Assembly (NCBI GenBank): GCA_964621555.1
Contig: CAZUOO010000020.1
Span: forward strand, 1 to 13,910
Reading direction: 5' to 3'
Length of the DNA stretch: 13,910 nt
Source of the DNA: UBA2022 sp964621555
GTDB lineage: Bacteria > Patescibacteriota > Dojkabacteria > SC72
A model generated the notes under the pieces. That model had not been told where the DNA came from and ran no database searches. It saw only the letters and a list, made by a program, of their open reading frames with translations. A program made the position numbers and the translations under genes. Positions 6,606 through 13,910 of this stretch are shown here, piece after piece (positions within the stretch are counted from its first letter, which is position 1; every line of letters begins with the position of its first letter).

Positions 6606-7091
6606 ATGGCTAGAAAGTCTAAACTTACGACTCTTGATATTATTCGTGCGGTTCTTTCTTTAGGTACTTCACTTGTATATAAAGAGAGTAAAGGGAGAAC
6701 GGGGGATAGTTTTAGGGTAGTTGGGTCAATATTTGGTACTATTTTCCTTACCGTATTTCTTTGGCCTCATTGTTTAAATAGCCTTTGTACTGGTATTTTA
6801 TGGGGTGATATCTCTACCCCAAACGCAACTTCCTATGCTTTCTATCTTCTTATCTTCCTCTTTATCTTTCCATTGTATATGGGTATGCATGGTGTATATT
6901 CATATCTCAAAGGTTATGGCCATACCGAGTATTATGAACCATTTAAGTATTCTTTAGATAGTACAGAGAAGAGGAGAAAGCTGTTGTTATATGATAGTGT
7001 GGGGATATTAATACTGTCCCTTTGGATAGTATCTCTTTGTATATGGAATATCCTACTTATGAGAGAGGCTGGTATATATCTTTGGATATAG
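6606..7091 (+). CDS. Small membrane protein of unknown function
   Basis: I do not recognise this 161-residue protein. It has a basic N-terminal stretch (MARKSKLTTLDIIRA), three likely membrane segments (about 38-55, 78-99 and 130-152), and a charged loop at about 100-128 (KGYGHTEYYEPFKYSLDSTEKRRKLL). Three Cys (56, 61, 145) lie in or beside the membrane segments. It starts six bases after the ftsH stop without its own Shine-Dalgarno, so it is probably expressed with ftsH and could be a partner or regulator of the protease; that role is inferred from position only. It is convergent with the next gene, four bases apart. Confidence 0.72.
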   Translation: MARKSKLTTLDIIRAVLSLGTSLVYKESKGRTGDSFRVVGSIFGTIFLTVFLWPHCLNSLCTGILWGDISTPNATSYAFYLLIFLFIFPLYMGMHGVYSYLKGYGHTEYYEPFKYSLDSTEKRRKLLLYDSVGILILSLWIVSLCIWNILLMREAGIYLWI

Positions 7092-7095
7092 AGGA

Positions 7096-7674
7096 TTAAA
7101 TGGCCTGAGTTAAAAGATCTTTGAGGTTTTCTGGTTTTTGGTCAAGAAAATCTGGCTCTTGTACAGCTGCTTGGCAAGTTTCTGCTACCCAGCGTATGGC
7201 TCTAGGTGTTTTCATATTTAACCATGTTAAGGTAAGGAATTTGTCAGGCTCTAATTTTTCTATGTTGTATGTCCGCGATTCTGGCGGTAGAGTTAACTCT
7301 TCCGCATCGGTTGCGACCCTTTCTCGTAAGATGTTTTGTCCTCTTATTAGTTCTCTAATCTTCGTGTTTATACTGTTTGGCCCCTCTATATGTCCATCCG
7401 CAAAGTAGTTAACAGGGTTCTTTTCAAGTCCAAGCATAGTTGTGAAAATTCCTTGTGAAGTCATGATCAGGAAATCTTTGTCAGTTGGGTTTGGCTTTTT
7501 TGATACAAGGATGTCTCTTCCTAAGGTTGGGTCTGAAAATAAGTGGAATGAATTTGGAAATGTCTCATATATCTCCATTGTTAAAGCTAGTCCAGGAGAT
7601 TCTTTTTTTTGTTGACTTCCATCTTGGCTTTCGGTCAAGAAGGGGTTTTCGCCAGGTATTTTCGCTTGAGTCAT
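7096..7674 (-). CDS. Hypothetical soluble protein
   Basis: A 192-residue protein of no family I recognise. The first ~28 residues are polar and probably disordered (Gln, Ser and Lys rich). The rest mixes hydrophobic strands (DFLIMTSQGIFTTMLGL) with helical stretches (NTKIRELIRGQNILRERVATDAEEL). There is no membrane segment or signal peptide. The TAGGA preceding the start on this strand, with about five bases of spacing, is one of the few Shine-Dalgarno-like signals in the window and supports the ATG at 7674. The gene is divergent from polA, with a 98-base spacer that holds the polA promoter and a run of ten A (7721-7730). Confidence 0.68.
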   Translation of the reverse strand: MTQAKIPGENPFLTESQDGSQQKKESPGLALTMEIYETFPNSFHLFSDPTLGRDILVSKKPNPTDKDFLIMTSQGIFTTMLGLEKNPVNYFADGHIEGPNSINTKIRELIRGQNILRERVATDAEELTLPPESRTYNIEKLEPDKFLTLTWLNMKTPRAIRWVAETCQAAVQEPDFLDQKPENLKDLLTQAI

Positions 7675-7737
7675 ATTTTCCTACGGTTCAACTTATCTCT
7701 CTCCATAATTAAACAAAACTAAAAAAAAAACAAGCTT

Positions 7738-7767
7738 TTCGACCTAATATATATATTGGTATATAAT
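7738..7767 (+). promoter_or_regulatory. polA promoter with an A-tract upstream, leaderless arrangement
   Basis: TTCGAC (7738-7743) and a perfect TATAAT (7762-7767) are separated by 18 bases. The TATAAT ends five bases before ATG 7773, so transcription should begin at or just inside the start codon. A run of ten A at 7721-7730 lies just upstream of the -35 and could act as an UP element. The TTG at 7767, which would lengthen the protein by two residues, overlaps the -10 box and is unlikely to be used. Confidence 0.6.
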
Positions 7768-7772
7768 TGGGG

Positions 7773-10460
7773 ATGAAAGATAAAGAATTAATACTTGCTA
7801 TAGATGCTAATGCTATTGTACATAGGGCATTTCATGCATACCCAACCTCCCTCACAACCTCTACCGGAGTACAAGATAATGCGGTATATGGATTTACCGC
7901 CATGCTACTGCAATCTCTTAAACAGTTTAAACCTAAGTATGTGGTATGTGCATTCGATACTCCTAGCAAGACCTTTAGGCATGCTATGTTCTCAGAATAT
8001 AAAGGGCATAGGAAGCCTATTGATGAGTCATTAAATGCACAGTTTCCGTTGGTTAAAGAGGTTCTCAAGGCTTTCAATATTCCACATATAGAGAAGGATG
8101 GATATGAGGCTGATGACATACTTGGAACTATTAGTGAGTGGGTGAGTGAAGGGAAGTGGTCTTCAAAAGATATTAACATGTGTATTATAACGGGGGATAG
8201 GGATTTGTTACAGCTTGTAAACGAGGATGTGCATGTAGCCCTCCCCACAGGCTCCTTTAGTACGCTTTCGGTGTGTGATAGGGAGAAGGTGGTAGAAAGG
8301 TATGGATACTATCCTGAACAAGTAACTGACTATAAAGCGATAGTGGGGGATTCCTCAGATAACATCCCTGGAGTTAAAGGGGTAGGTGAGAAAACTGTTC
8401 TCGGACTACTGCAGAAGTATGGGACATTGGATAATATATATAAGAATATAAATGAGATTGAGGGTAGGTATAGAACAAAGTTGGCAGAGGGAGTAGAGCA
8501 GGCATATTTCAGTAAGGAATTGGCAACGATAAAGAAAGATGTTGATATATCATTTGAGTTGGAGGATTGTACTCTCTCTGACTATAACGAGGCTGAACTA
8601 CTTGAAGTTTTTAGAAAGTTTGAATTTAGGTCATTGATAAGTAAGTTACCAAAGTCATCTAATATTGTTGCTGATAATACTCCTCAGCTAGATATGTTCA
8701 ATTCTACTGGTGCCGAGGCTGTAGTTGTTAAGGAGGTTGAAGTTGTAGGGAGCGTGGCAGAGCAGTTCTCCAGATCTACAAGGGCGGTAGTACATATTAT
8801 AGAGGATGATTACGCTGTATGTTCGTATGTGGATAATTCTGGGCGGATATCTGTCTATAAAATCTCTGTGGATAACTTGCTTGTAAGTATGGGTGGTAAC
8901 CTAGGGGGTTGTGAAACTTATCTATGGGGGTGGGAGGAACTGGTTTCACGAATAGATGGGGAACTTGTAGATATGTTTATGAAGCATAGATTTGTTGATT
9001 TACAGCTACTTTCATACACCATGTCATCTGGAAGAAAAGATTATACTTTAGAGACGATTCTCTTCGACTACCTTTCGTTTAAATCTGAACCATCCGACTA
9101 TTATAGAATAGGGGAGGCGTTGGTGAATTTAGTTCCAGTAATTATGGATAAACTAGCTGGGTATGAACTTTCGGATTATGTGATATCTGGTTTTGAGAAG
9201 GCTTCTAAATCCATGGAAAAGAAGATTGAGGGAATAGTTGATGTTGTGAGAGAGATTGAGATGCCTGTTTCAACTATTCTTTCTAAGATGGAAGAGAGAG
9301 GGGTTGCAGTTAATCCTAATGTGCTAAGGGTGTTAAAGGGTAGGCTGGAGGGAGAGATTAAAGAGGTTAGCGAGAGTATCTATGCTGATATAGGGCACGA
9401 GGTTAACTTAAACTCTCCAAAACAGCTTGCAGGGGTTATATATAACGAGTTGAATATACCTGATTCACTGGGGAAGCGGAGATCTCGCTCTACAAGAGAA
9501 GAGGTCTTATTGCAGATGAAAGATGCGCATCCAGCTATACCTAAGATTTTGAAGTATAGGGAGCTGTCAAAGGTACTTGGTACCTATGTAATCCCATATC
9601 TTGAGATTATGAGTACTACTGGTGTGGATGAGGTGCATACCGATTTTAAACAGATGGGTTCTTCTTCAGGTCGTTTTGCATCTATCAATCCTAATATGCA
9701 AAATATTCCTGTACGAGGTGAGTGGGGAGATGAGATTAGAAAGGCCTTTATACCTCGAGAGGGCTTTATGCTTGTAGGGGCAGACTATTCACAAATAGAA
9801 TTTAGAGTTATGGCTGACGTTTCTCAGGATGCAGTAGTGATGAAAGACTTTAGTGAGGGTGTTGATATCCATACTTCAACCGCTTCGAGGATATTGAAGA
9901 AAGATGCTTCGGATATTACAAAAGATGAGAGGAGTTTAGGAAAAACTATTAATTTTGCAATTCTTTTTGGACAGACACAGTTTGGTCTTGCGAGTATGAT
10001 GGATATAGATAGGAATGTGGCTCAAGGTTATATTGATGAGTATTTTGATACGTATAAAGGGGTTGAGGAGTATATCTCTAAGGCTAGTGATGATGCAGCA
10101 AGGTTGGGTTATGTACAGAGTATGTTAGGGAGGACGAGGCATGTAAACGGCCTTACGTCTCGTAATTTCAATGTGAGGAGTGCAGCTTTAAGAGAGGCTA
10201 TTAATATGCCAATTCAAGGGGGTGAGGCAGATATTATGAAGGTGGCTATGATTAAGATTGATGAGTTAATTAATAGGAAATATAGAGAGGATGTGTTTAT
10301 GCTTCTGCAGGTTCATGATGAGTTTATATTTGAGGTTAGGGAGGGGGTAGTTGATGATTTCTCCGAGGATGTTAGAGAAATTATGGTTAATGCGGTACAA
10401 TTGAGTGTTCCTTTAGAGGTTCATATCTCTAGGGGTGTTTCTATGGATAAATTAAAATAG
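7773..10460 (+). CDS. polA: DNA polymerase I
   Basis: 895 residues from ATG 7773. The N-terminal 5' nuclease domain (about 1-300) keeps its metal-binding acidic motifs: D11 in AIDANA, EADDILGT, TGDRDLLQL and GDSSDNIPGVKGVGEKT. The middle domain (about 325-490) has no DxE exonuclease motif; the expected strand reads VVHIIEDD (339-346), so proofreading is probably absent. The polymerase domain has motif A DYSQIEFRV with D671, motif B RSLGKTINFAILFG with K724 and F728, and motif C VHDE with D849. The Tyr of the O helix (E. coli Tyr766) is Phe732. PolI fills gaps and removes RNA primers, work completed by a ligase such as the one encoded downstream. The promoter suggests a leaderless mRNA. Confidence 0.97.
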   Translation: MKDKELILAIDANAIVHRAFHAYPTSLTTSTGVQDNAVYGFTAMLLQSLKQFKPKYVVCAFDTPSKTFRHAMFSEYKGHRKPIDESLNAQFPLVKEVLKAFNIPHIEKDGYEADDILGTISEWVSEGKWSSKDINMCIITGDRDLLQLVNEDVHVALPTGSFSTLSVCDREKVVERYGYYPEQVTDYKAIVGDSSDNIPGVKGVGEKTVLGLLQKYGTLDNIYKNINEIEGRYRTKLAEGVEQAYFSKELATIKKDVDISFELEDCTLSDYNEAELLEVFRKFEFRSLISKLPKSSNIVADNTPQLDMFNSTGAEAVVVKEVEVVGSVAEQFSRSTRAVVHIIEDDYAVCSYVDNSGRISVYKISVDNLLVSMGGNLGGCETYLWGWEELVSRIDGELVDMFMKHRFVDLQLLSYTMSSGRKDYTLETILFDYLSFKSEPSDYYRIGEALVNLVPVIMDKLAGYELSDYVISGFEKASKSMEKKIEGIVDVVREIEMPVSTILSKMEERGVAVNPNVLRVLKGRLEGEIKEVSESIYADIGHEVNLNSPKQLAGVIYNELNIPDSLGKRRSRSTREEVLLQMKDAHPAIPKILKYRELSKVLGTYVIPYLEIMSTTGVDEVHTDFKQMGSSSGRFASINPNMQNIPVRGEWGDEIRKAFIPREGFMLVGADYSQIEFRVMADVSQDAVVMKDFSEGVDIHTSTASRILKKDASDITKDERSLGKTINFAILFGQTQFGLASMMDIDRNVAQGYIDEYFDTYKGVEEYISKASDDAARLGYVQSMLGRTRHVNGLTSRNFNVRSAALREAINMPIQGGEADIMKVAMIKIDELINRKYREDVFMLLQVHDEFIFEVREGVVDDFSEDVREIMVNAVQLSVPLEVHISRGVSMDKLK

Positions 10461-10467
10461 CGAGGTA

Positions 10468-11025
10468 ATGGCTAGTTCCCCAATAACATCTCCGTCGGGT
10501 AGTGCACCTGTTTCCGAAGAGGGTGCTAATATCGCACCTGAATGGTTTAAGCAGCTTGAGGATATTCGATTTAATGCTAATGATGGTGCAATTGTGGTAG
10601 GTAGTACAGAGTTCGCTAATCAAACGCCAGATATTGTAGTTATTCCTGATGGTGTGGGTATTGAATTTGCTCGTAATGTTCGAGACCCTGATCCGGTGCT
10701 AAATATCTCCGTAGAAGGAGCTTCAGCCTCATTATTACTCTCAGGCGGGGATCCAAATCATATTGTTCTTGGCAACGGTGAGTCTCAAATTGTCGATTAT
10801 CTTGGAGTTAGGTATGTATTTATGAAAATCTCTAAGGCAGTTTTCTGTATTGCTGAGAAGGGTAGACGTGGTGATTCTCAGTGGGTTGTAACCGAAAACC
10901 AGGTAGAGTTATGTGATCCAAATGCTTTGGCGGCTAGGATCTCGGATGTAGGTAAAAGCGTTGCGTCAGCAATTGTTATGACTGAGCATGGGATGCTTCC
11001 CTTGGCTCCCGTTACTAATAGTTAG
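10468..11025 (+). CDS. Hypothetical protein downstream of polA
   Basis: A 185-residue protein of no recognised family. It begins with a Ser/Pro/Gly-rich stretch (about 1-20), followed by a region of probable beta strands (AIVVGSTEF, DIVVIPDGVGIEFA, ASASLLLSGG, HIVLGNGESQIVDYLG) that suggests a small beta-rich fold, and a helical tail. There is no signal peptide or membrane segment. It starts seven bases after the polA stop. A GAGGT lies only one base before the ATG, too close for a normal Shine-Dalgarno, so translation may depend on polA. A role in DNA repair is possible from context only. Confidence 0.68.
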   Translation: MASSPITSPSGSAPVSEEGANIAPEWFKQLEDIRFNANDGAIVVGSTEFANQTPDIVVIPDGVGIEFARNVRDPDPVLNISVEGASASLLLSGGDPNHIVLGNGESQIVDYLGVRYVFMKISKAVFCIAEKGRRGDSQWVVTENQVELCDPNALAARISDVGKSVASAIVMTEHGMLPLAPVTNS

Positions 11026-11047
11026 GATTAATTAGAATAATACAATA

Positions 11048-11449
11048 ATGAAAAAAGATAGTAATAGTATTGTACCATTGATAATAGGGGGGGTAGTTGT
11101 TGGAGGTATCATATACTATTTGTGGAAAAGGAAAGTACAAAGCGTAGATTGTGATGTGGAGGATGTTGTTGACTATGAAGTTAGTGAGGCACCTATAAAG
11201 AAGGCTGTTCGTGCTAGAAAGGTAGTATCGCCTAAGAAGAAAAAGGTGGGTGGTGCACTTAATGCTCGTCAAACACAGCTGTATCGATACATTACCAAAT
11301 CTAATGGACTAACAACTAGTGATATGTTAAAGAAGTTTTCCTCTGTAACGGATAGGACGCTAAGGAGAGATTTAAATAGGTTAATGGCCTCTGGCATTAT
11401 TGTGAAATCAGGTAGTACTAAATCTTCAAAATATTATCAATCCAAATGA
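11048..11449 (+). CDS. Membrane-anchored winged-helix DNA-binding protein
   Basis: 133 residues in three parts. An N-terminal membrane segment (VPLIIGGVVVGGIIYYLW, 9-26) follows a short charged start and is followed by a basic KRK, predicting a cytoplasmic C-terminus. A linker (about 30-70) is first acidic and then strongly basic (SPKKKK at 61-66). A C-terminal winged helix-turn-helix (about 72-131) has a DeoR-like recognition helix, VTDRTLRRDLNRLMASG (100-116). DeoR-type domains bind operator DNA, but fusion to a membrane anchor is unusual and might tether DNA to the membrane or couple a membrane signal to transcription. The last four bases overlap the ligase start (ATGA), so the two are translationally coupled. 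TAGAAT at 11033-11038 could be a -10 box giving a nearly leaderless transcript. Confidence 0.75.
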   Translation: MKKDSNSIVPLIIGGVVVGGIIYYLWKRKVQSVDCDVEDVVDYEVSEAPIKKAVRARKVVSPKKKKVGGALNARQTQLYRYITKSNGLTTSDMLKKFSSVTDRTLRRDLNRLMASGIIVKSGSTKSSKYYQSK

Positions 11450-12942
11450 CATTTTTAGAGGTTTGTACAATCTTTGAAAAACTAGAGAAAACATCTTCTA
11501 GAAATGAAATGGCAAATATTTTGCAGGAGGCTCTTCAAGGACTTGATGCTGTTGAAATACAGATATTCTCATACATGGTACAGGGTCGTATTGCACCTAT
11601 GTTCATACCCTCTGAATTCAATCTATCTGAAAAAGGCCTTCTAAACTCGCTATCTATGGTGTATGGAACACAAGTGGTGGAGCAAAGGAAGAAGGAAGGG
11701 GATTTGGGATTGGTTGTAGAGAAGATTGTAGGTGGGGAAGGTGAGGGATTATCATTGTCTGATGTATATGAAATTCTGTGGGAGTTTGTGAGGTCGCAAG
11801 GAAAAGGTTCTGTGGAGCATAAAAATAGGATGTATATATCCGCTCTTGAGAAGATGTCCGCCCTAGAAGCTAGGTATTTCACTCGATTAATACTGGGAAA
11901 GCTACGTTTAGGCAGTAGTACACGTACATTGCTAGATGCATTTTCACAAAGCATTTCAGGAGATAAAGGGAATAGAGAGTTATTGGATCGAGCATATGGG
12001 GCATGTGCGGATATTGGGTATATTTCAAGTCTAGTGAAAAAAGATAATGTAATTGAACTGTTGAAAAGTACACATCCTTTACCCGGAGTACCAATACTGT
12101 CTAGATTAGTTGAACGGGTTAAAAGCTTTGAGGAGGTTGGTGAGAGGTTTGATGGTGCATATATGGTTCAGCCTAAATATGATGGACTGAGGTGTCAGGT
12201 ACACAAGCTCTCTGCAGATAGTTCTGAGGTTGAGAGTAGGGTGTGGTATGGCAAGGGTAGGGTGAAGGACTCTTTGGATATGTTTGGATCTCCCAATGAA
12301 TCCTCGGTTCGACTGTTCACCCGTAATCTTGAGGATATAACAGAGATGTTCCCTGAAATCGTAGAGTCTGCAATGGCAATTAAAGCAGATTCTTTTATAT
12401 TGGACTCTGAAATTGTAGGGTGGGATTCCACTTCTGAAAAGTTTCTCTCATATCAAGATACTATGACAAGGAGGCGTAAATATGGGGTTTCTGATAGGCA
12501 GGCTGATATACCTGTAAATGCATTTGTCTTTGATATTATGTATTTAAATGGAGAATCGCTACTAGAAACAAGTTCTTCGAGTAGGTTCGGGGTTGTGAGA
12601 GAGGTGATTGGAAGTGGGGTACAGGATATTCAATTATCTCCATGTGATGAGGTNNNNNNNNNNNNNNNNNNNNNNNNNNNNNNNNNNNNNNNNNNNNNNN
12701 NNNNNNNNNNNNNNNNNNNNNNNNNNNNNNNNNNNNNNNNNNNNNNNNNNNNNCAACCAGATGTATATGTATATCCTGAAGTGGTCATTACAGTCGATGC
12801 AGATGAGGTTAGTATAAATAGGTCTTCGGAGATGGTTGCCAAGGGTTTATCTCTACGATTTCCTCGATTAATTGAGTTTGATAGGGATAAGGGGGTGGAT
12901 GAGATTACTACGGTAGATGAATTGTATAGTATGAAAAAGTAG
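11446..12942 (+). CDS. ATP-dependent DNA ligase, archaeal/eukaryal type, broken by an assembly gap
   Basis: The N-terminal DNA-binding domain (about 1-215) includes YFTRLILGKLRLGSSTRTLLDAF, typical of archaeal and eukaryal ligase I. The adenylation domain has motif I KYDGLR with nucleophile K244, R293 in TRNLED, acidic E322 in DSEIV and motif IIIa FVFDIMYLNG (360-369). After the gap, LRFPRLIEFDRDK is motif VI of the OB domain. Motifs IV and V are not visible and should fall in the 100-N run. Archaeal homologues have roughly 110 residues between the flanking segments, whereas 100 N allow only 33-34, so the true missing length is probably over 300 bases. The enzyme seals nicks using ATP; most bacteria rely on NAD-dependent LigA for this. 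The ATG overlaps the TGA of the preceding gene. Confidence 0.93.
   Translation: MTFLEVCTIFEKLEKTSSRNEMANILQEALQGLDAVEIQIFSYMVQGRIAPMFIPSEFNLSEKGLLNSLSMVYGTQVVEQRKKEGDLGLVVEKIVGGEGEGLSLSDVYEILWEFVRSQGKGSVEHKNRMYISALEKMSALEARYFTRLILGKLRLGSSTRTLLDAFSQSISGDKGNRELLDRAYGACADIGYISSLVKKDNVIELLKSTHPLPGVPILSRLVERVKSFEEVGERFDGAYMVQPKYDGLRCQVHKLSADSSEVESRVWYGKGRVKDSLDMFGSPNESSVRLFTRNLEDITEMFPEIVESAMAIKADSFILDSEIVGWDSTSEKFLSYQDTMTRRRKYGVSDRQADIPVNAFVFDIMYLNGESLLETSSSSRFGVVREVIGSGVQDIQLSPCDEXXXXXXXXXXXXXXXXXXXXXXXXXXXXXXXXXXQPDVYVYPEVVITVDADEVSINRSSEMVAKGLSLRFPRLIEFDRDKGVDEITTVDELYSMKK
12654..12753. other. Assembly gap of exactly 100 N
   Basis: A run of exactly 100 N, the usual placeholder for a scaffold gap of unknown size. 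Both flanks encode parts of the same ligase, so the scaffold join is sound, but the length, and therefore the reading frame across the gap, is not determined. Confidence 0.97.
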
Positions 12943-13047
12943 CTGTAGGTGTGGTTTATACCCTGTGTTGGTGCCGATATTTCACCTTTCACATATAAGG
13001 TATATATAGTCCCAAGGAATATTCTATTAAATATCTTTCAAAACCCC

Positions 13048-13076
13048 TTGCATAAATCGAAATCCTTTTATATAAT
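13048..13076 (+). promoter_or_regulatory. rRNA operon promoter P1
   Basis: TTGCAT (13048-13053), a 17-base spacer and a perfect TATAAT (13071-13076), with a predicted start near 13083. It lies about 280 bases before 16S rRNA. The preceding stretch 12943-13047 is AT-rich with no gene and no clear terminator for the ligase transcript. Confidence 0.7.
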
Positions 13077-13082
13077 ACCTAC

Positions 13083-13106
13083 ACACAAGTTCGGGAAAGT
13101 TTGTGT
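13083..13106 (+). repeat. Hairpin at the start of the P1 transcript
   Basis: ACACAA (13083-13088) pairs with TTGTGT (13101-13106), extended by a G-U pair, around a G-rich loop. It would form right at the 5' end of the RNA made from P1 and may protect or time that transcript. Confidence 0.35.
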
Positions 13107-13117
13107 TCGGTTTCCTC

Positions 13118-13135
13118 TTAGAGAGTCTTCTCTAA
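13118..13135 (+). repeat. Perfect 7-bp hairpin between the two rRNA promoters
   Basis: TTAGAGA and TCTCTAA flank a GTCT loop. No T tract follows, so it is not a typical terminator; it may be an RNA structure or a protein-binding palindrome between P1 and P2. Confidence 0.4.
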
Positions 13136-13157
13136 TGAATACCAGCAATAAAAGTTG

Positions 13158-13186
13158 TTGACATAGGTATATTGGAGTGGTATAAG
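13158..13186 (+). promoter_or_regulatory. rRNA operon promoter P2
   Basis: A perfect TTGACA (13158-13163), a 17-base spacer and TATAAG (13181-13186) preceded by an extended -10 TG (13178-13179). The predicted start is near 13193, about 165 bases before 16S rRNA. It is the best promoter match in the window, as expected for rRNA. Confidence 0.8.
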
Positions 13187-13198
13187 TGCGAAGTATTT

Positions 13199-13210
13199 TG
13201 CTCCTTGAAA
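13199..13210 (+). promoter_or_regulatory. boxA-like rRNA antitermination site
   Basis: TGCTCCTTGAAA differs at one position from the common bacterial rRNA boxA form TGCTCTTTGAAA. It lies a few bases after the predicted P2 start, where NusB and NusE (S10) would bind the leader RNA to prevent early termination. Confidence 0.6.
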
Positions 13211-13222
13211 GCTTAAAAGTGG

Positions 13223-13255
13223 CAGGAAGTCAAAGTAATAAACTTGGACTTCTTG
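13223..13255 (+). ncRNA. Strong hairpin in the rRNA leader
   Basis: Nine pairs (13223-13231 with 13247-13255, one of them G-U), an A-G mismatch and four more pairs (13233-13236 with 13242-13245) close an AATAA loop. TTTT follows at 13256-13259, so without antitermination it could act as a weak attenuator. It may equally be a processing or folding element. Confidence 0.5.
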
Positions 13256-13358
13256 TTTTGTGCATAATATGCAAAGTGCAATAGTCCAACAATTCATAAA
13301 ACCTACCAAGTTGCGAAGGTAGTTAGAAAGTATGCAAATATTTTCTATCAGCAAAATT

Positions 13359-13910
<552 letters not shown>

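Noticed and set aside
7767..7772. TTG start adding two residues to DNA polymerase I
   Set aside because: The TTG overlaps the last base of a perfect TATAAT box, and the ATG at 7773 is at the right place for a leaderless start.
11447..11449. Possible recoding of TGA (code 25), as in Gracilibacteria and Absconditabacteria
   Set aside because: Long conserved genes here contain no in-frame TGA and TGA ends the winged-helix gene, so the standard bacterial code fits.
12654..12753. Interpretation of the ligase as frameshifted or truncated at the N run
   Set aside because: Exactly 100 N is a placeholder of unknown true size, so frame and length across it carry no biological meaning.

Overview
The window reads as a chromosomal segment of a small-genome bacterium of the Candidate Phyla Radiation (Patescibacteria). 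The exact lineage cannot be fixed by eye; the Dojkabacteria, Katanobacteria and Microgenomates groups are all possible. The grounds are a divergent bacterial 16S rRNA with replacements at several standard primer sites, AT-rich DNA, tightly packed genes with few Shine-Dalgarno sequences, and a CPR-like set of housekeeping proteins. The genetic code is standard: the 895-codon polA and 624-codon ftsH contain no in-frame TGA, and one gene ends in TGA.

Layout. 1-3260: the tail of an unidentified gene, a probable CYTH-like protein, a convergent divergent YfiH/LACC1-type protein, a RelB/RelE-like toxin-antitoxin pair whose toxin seems to start at ATT, and a convergent Xer-type tyrosine recombinase. 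3382-7091: the division protein FtsB/DivIC, initiator tRNA-fMet, elongation factor P, elongator tRNA-Met, the membrane protease FtsH and a small unknown membrane protein, all on the plus strand. 7096-7674: an unknown minus-strand protein. 7773-12942: DNA polymerase I, an unknown protein, a membrane-anchored winged-helix protein and an ATP-dependent DNA ligase of archaeal type. The ligase is interrupted by a run of exactly 100 N, an assembly gap. 12943-13910: a 416-base regulatory region with two near-consensus tandem promoters, a boxA-like antitermination site and leader hairpins, then the first ~550 nt of 16S rRNA.

The genes serve central functions: start and elongation of translation (tRNA-fMet, tRNA-Met, EF-P, rRNA), division (FtsB), membrane proteolysis (FtsH) and DNA replication and repair (PolI, ligase, Xer). 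Several promoters place the -10 box 5-7 nt before the start codon, so leaderless mRNAs are likely for efp and polA.

The most interesting points are: a 16S 530 loop in which normally near-invariant bases are replaced in base-paired combinations, removing the G527 target of RsmG; an initiator tRNA lacking one of its three G-C pairs; EF-P with Arg32 on a longer tip loop; an FtsH pore loop with Leu for Phe; a toxin with a probable AUU start; and a membrane-tethered winged-helix gene overlapping the ligase gene.
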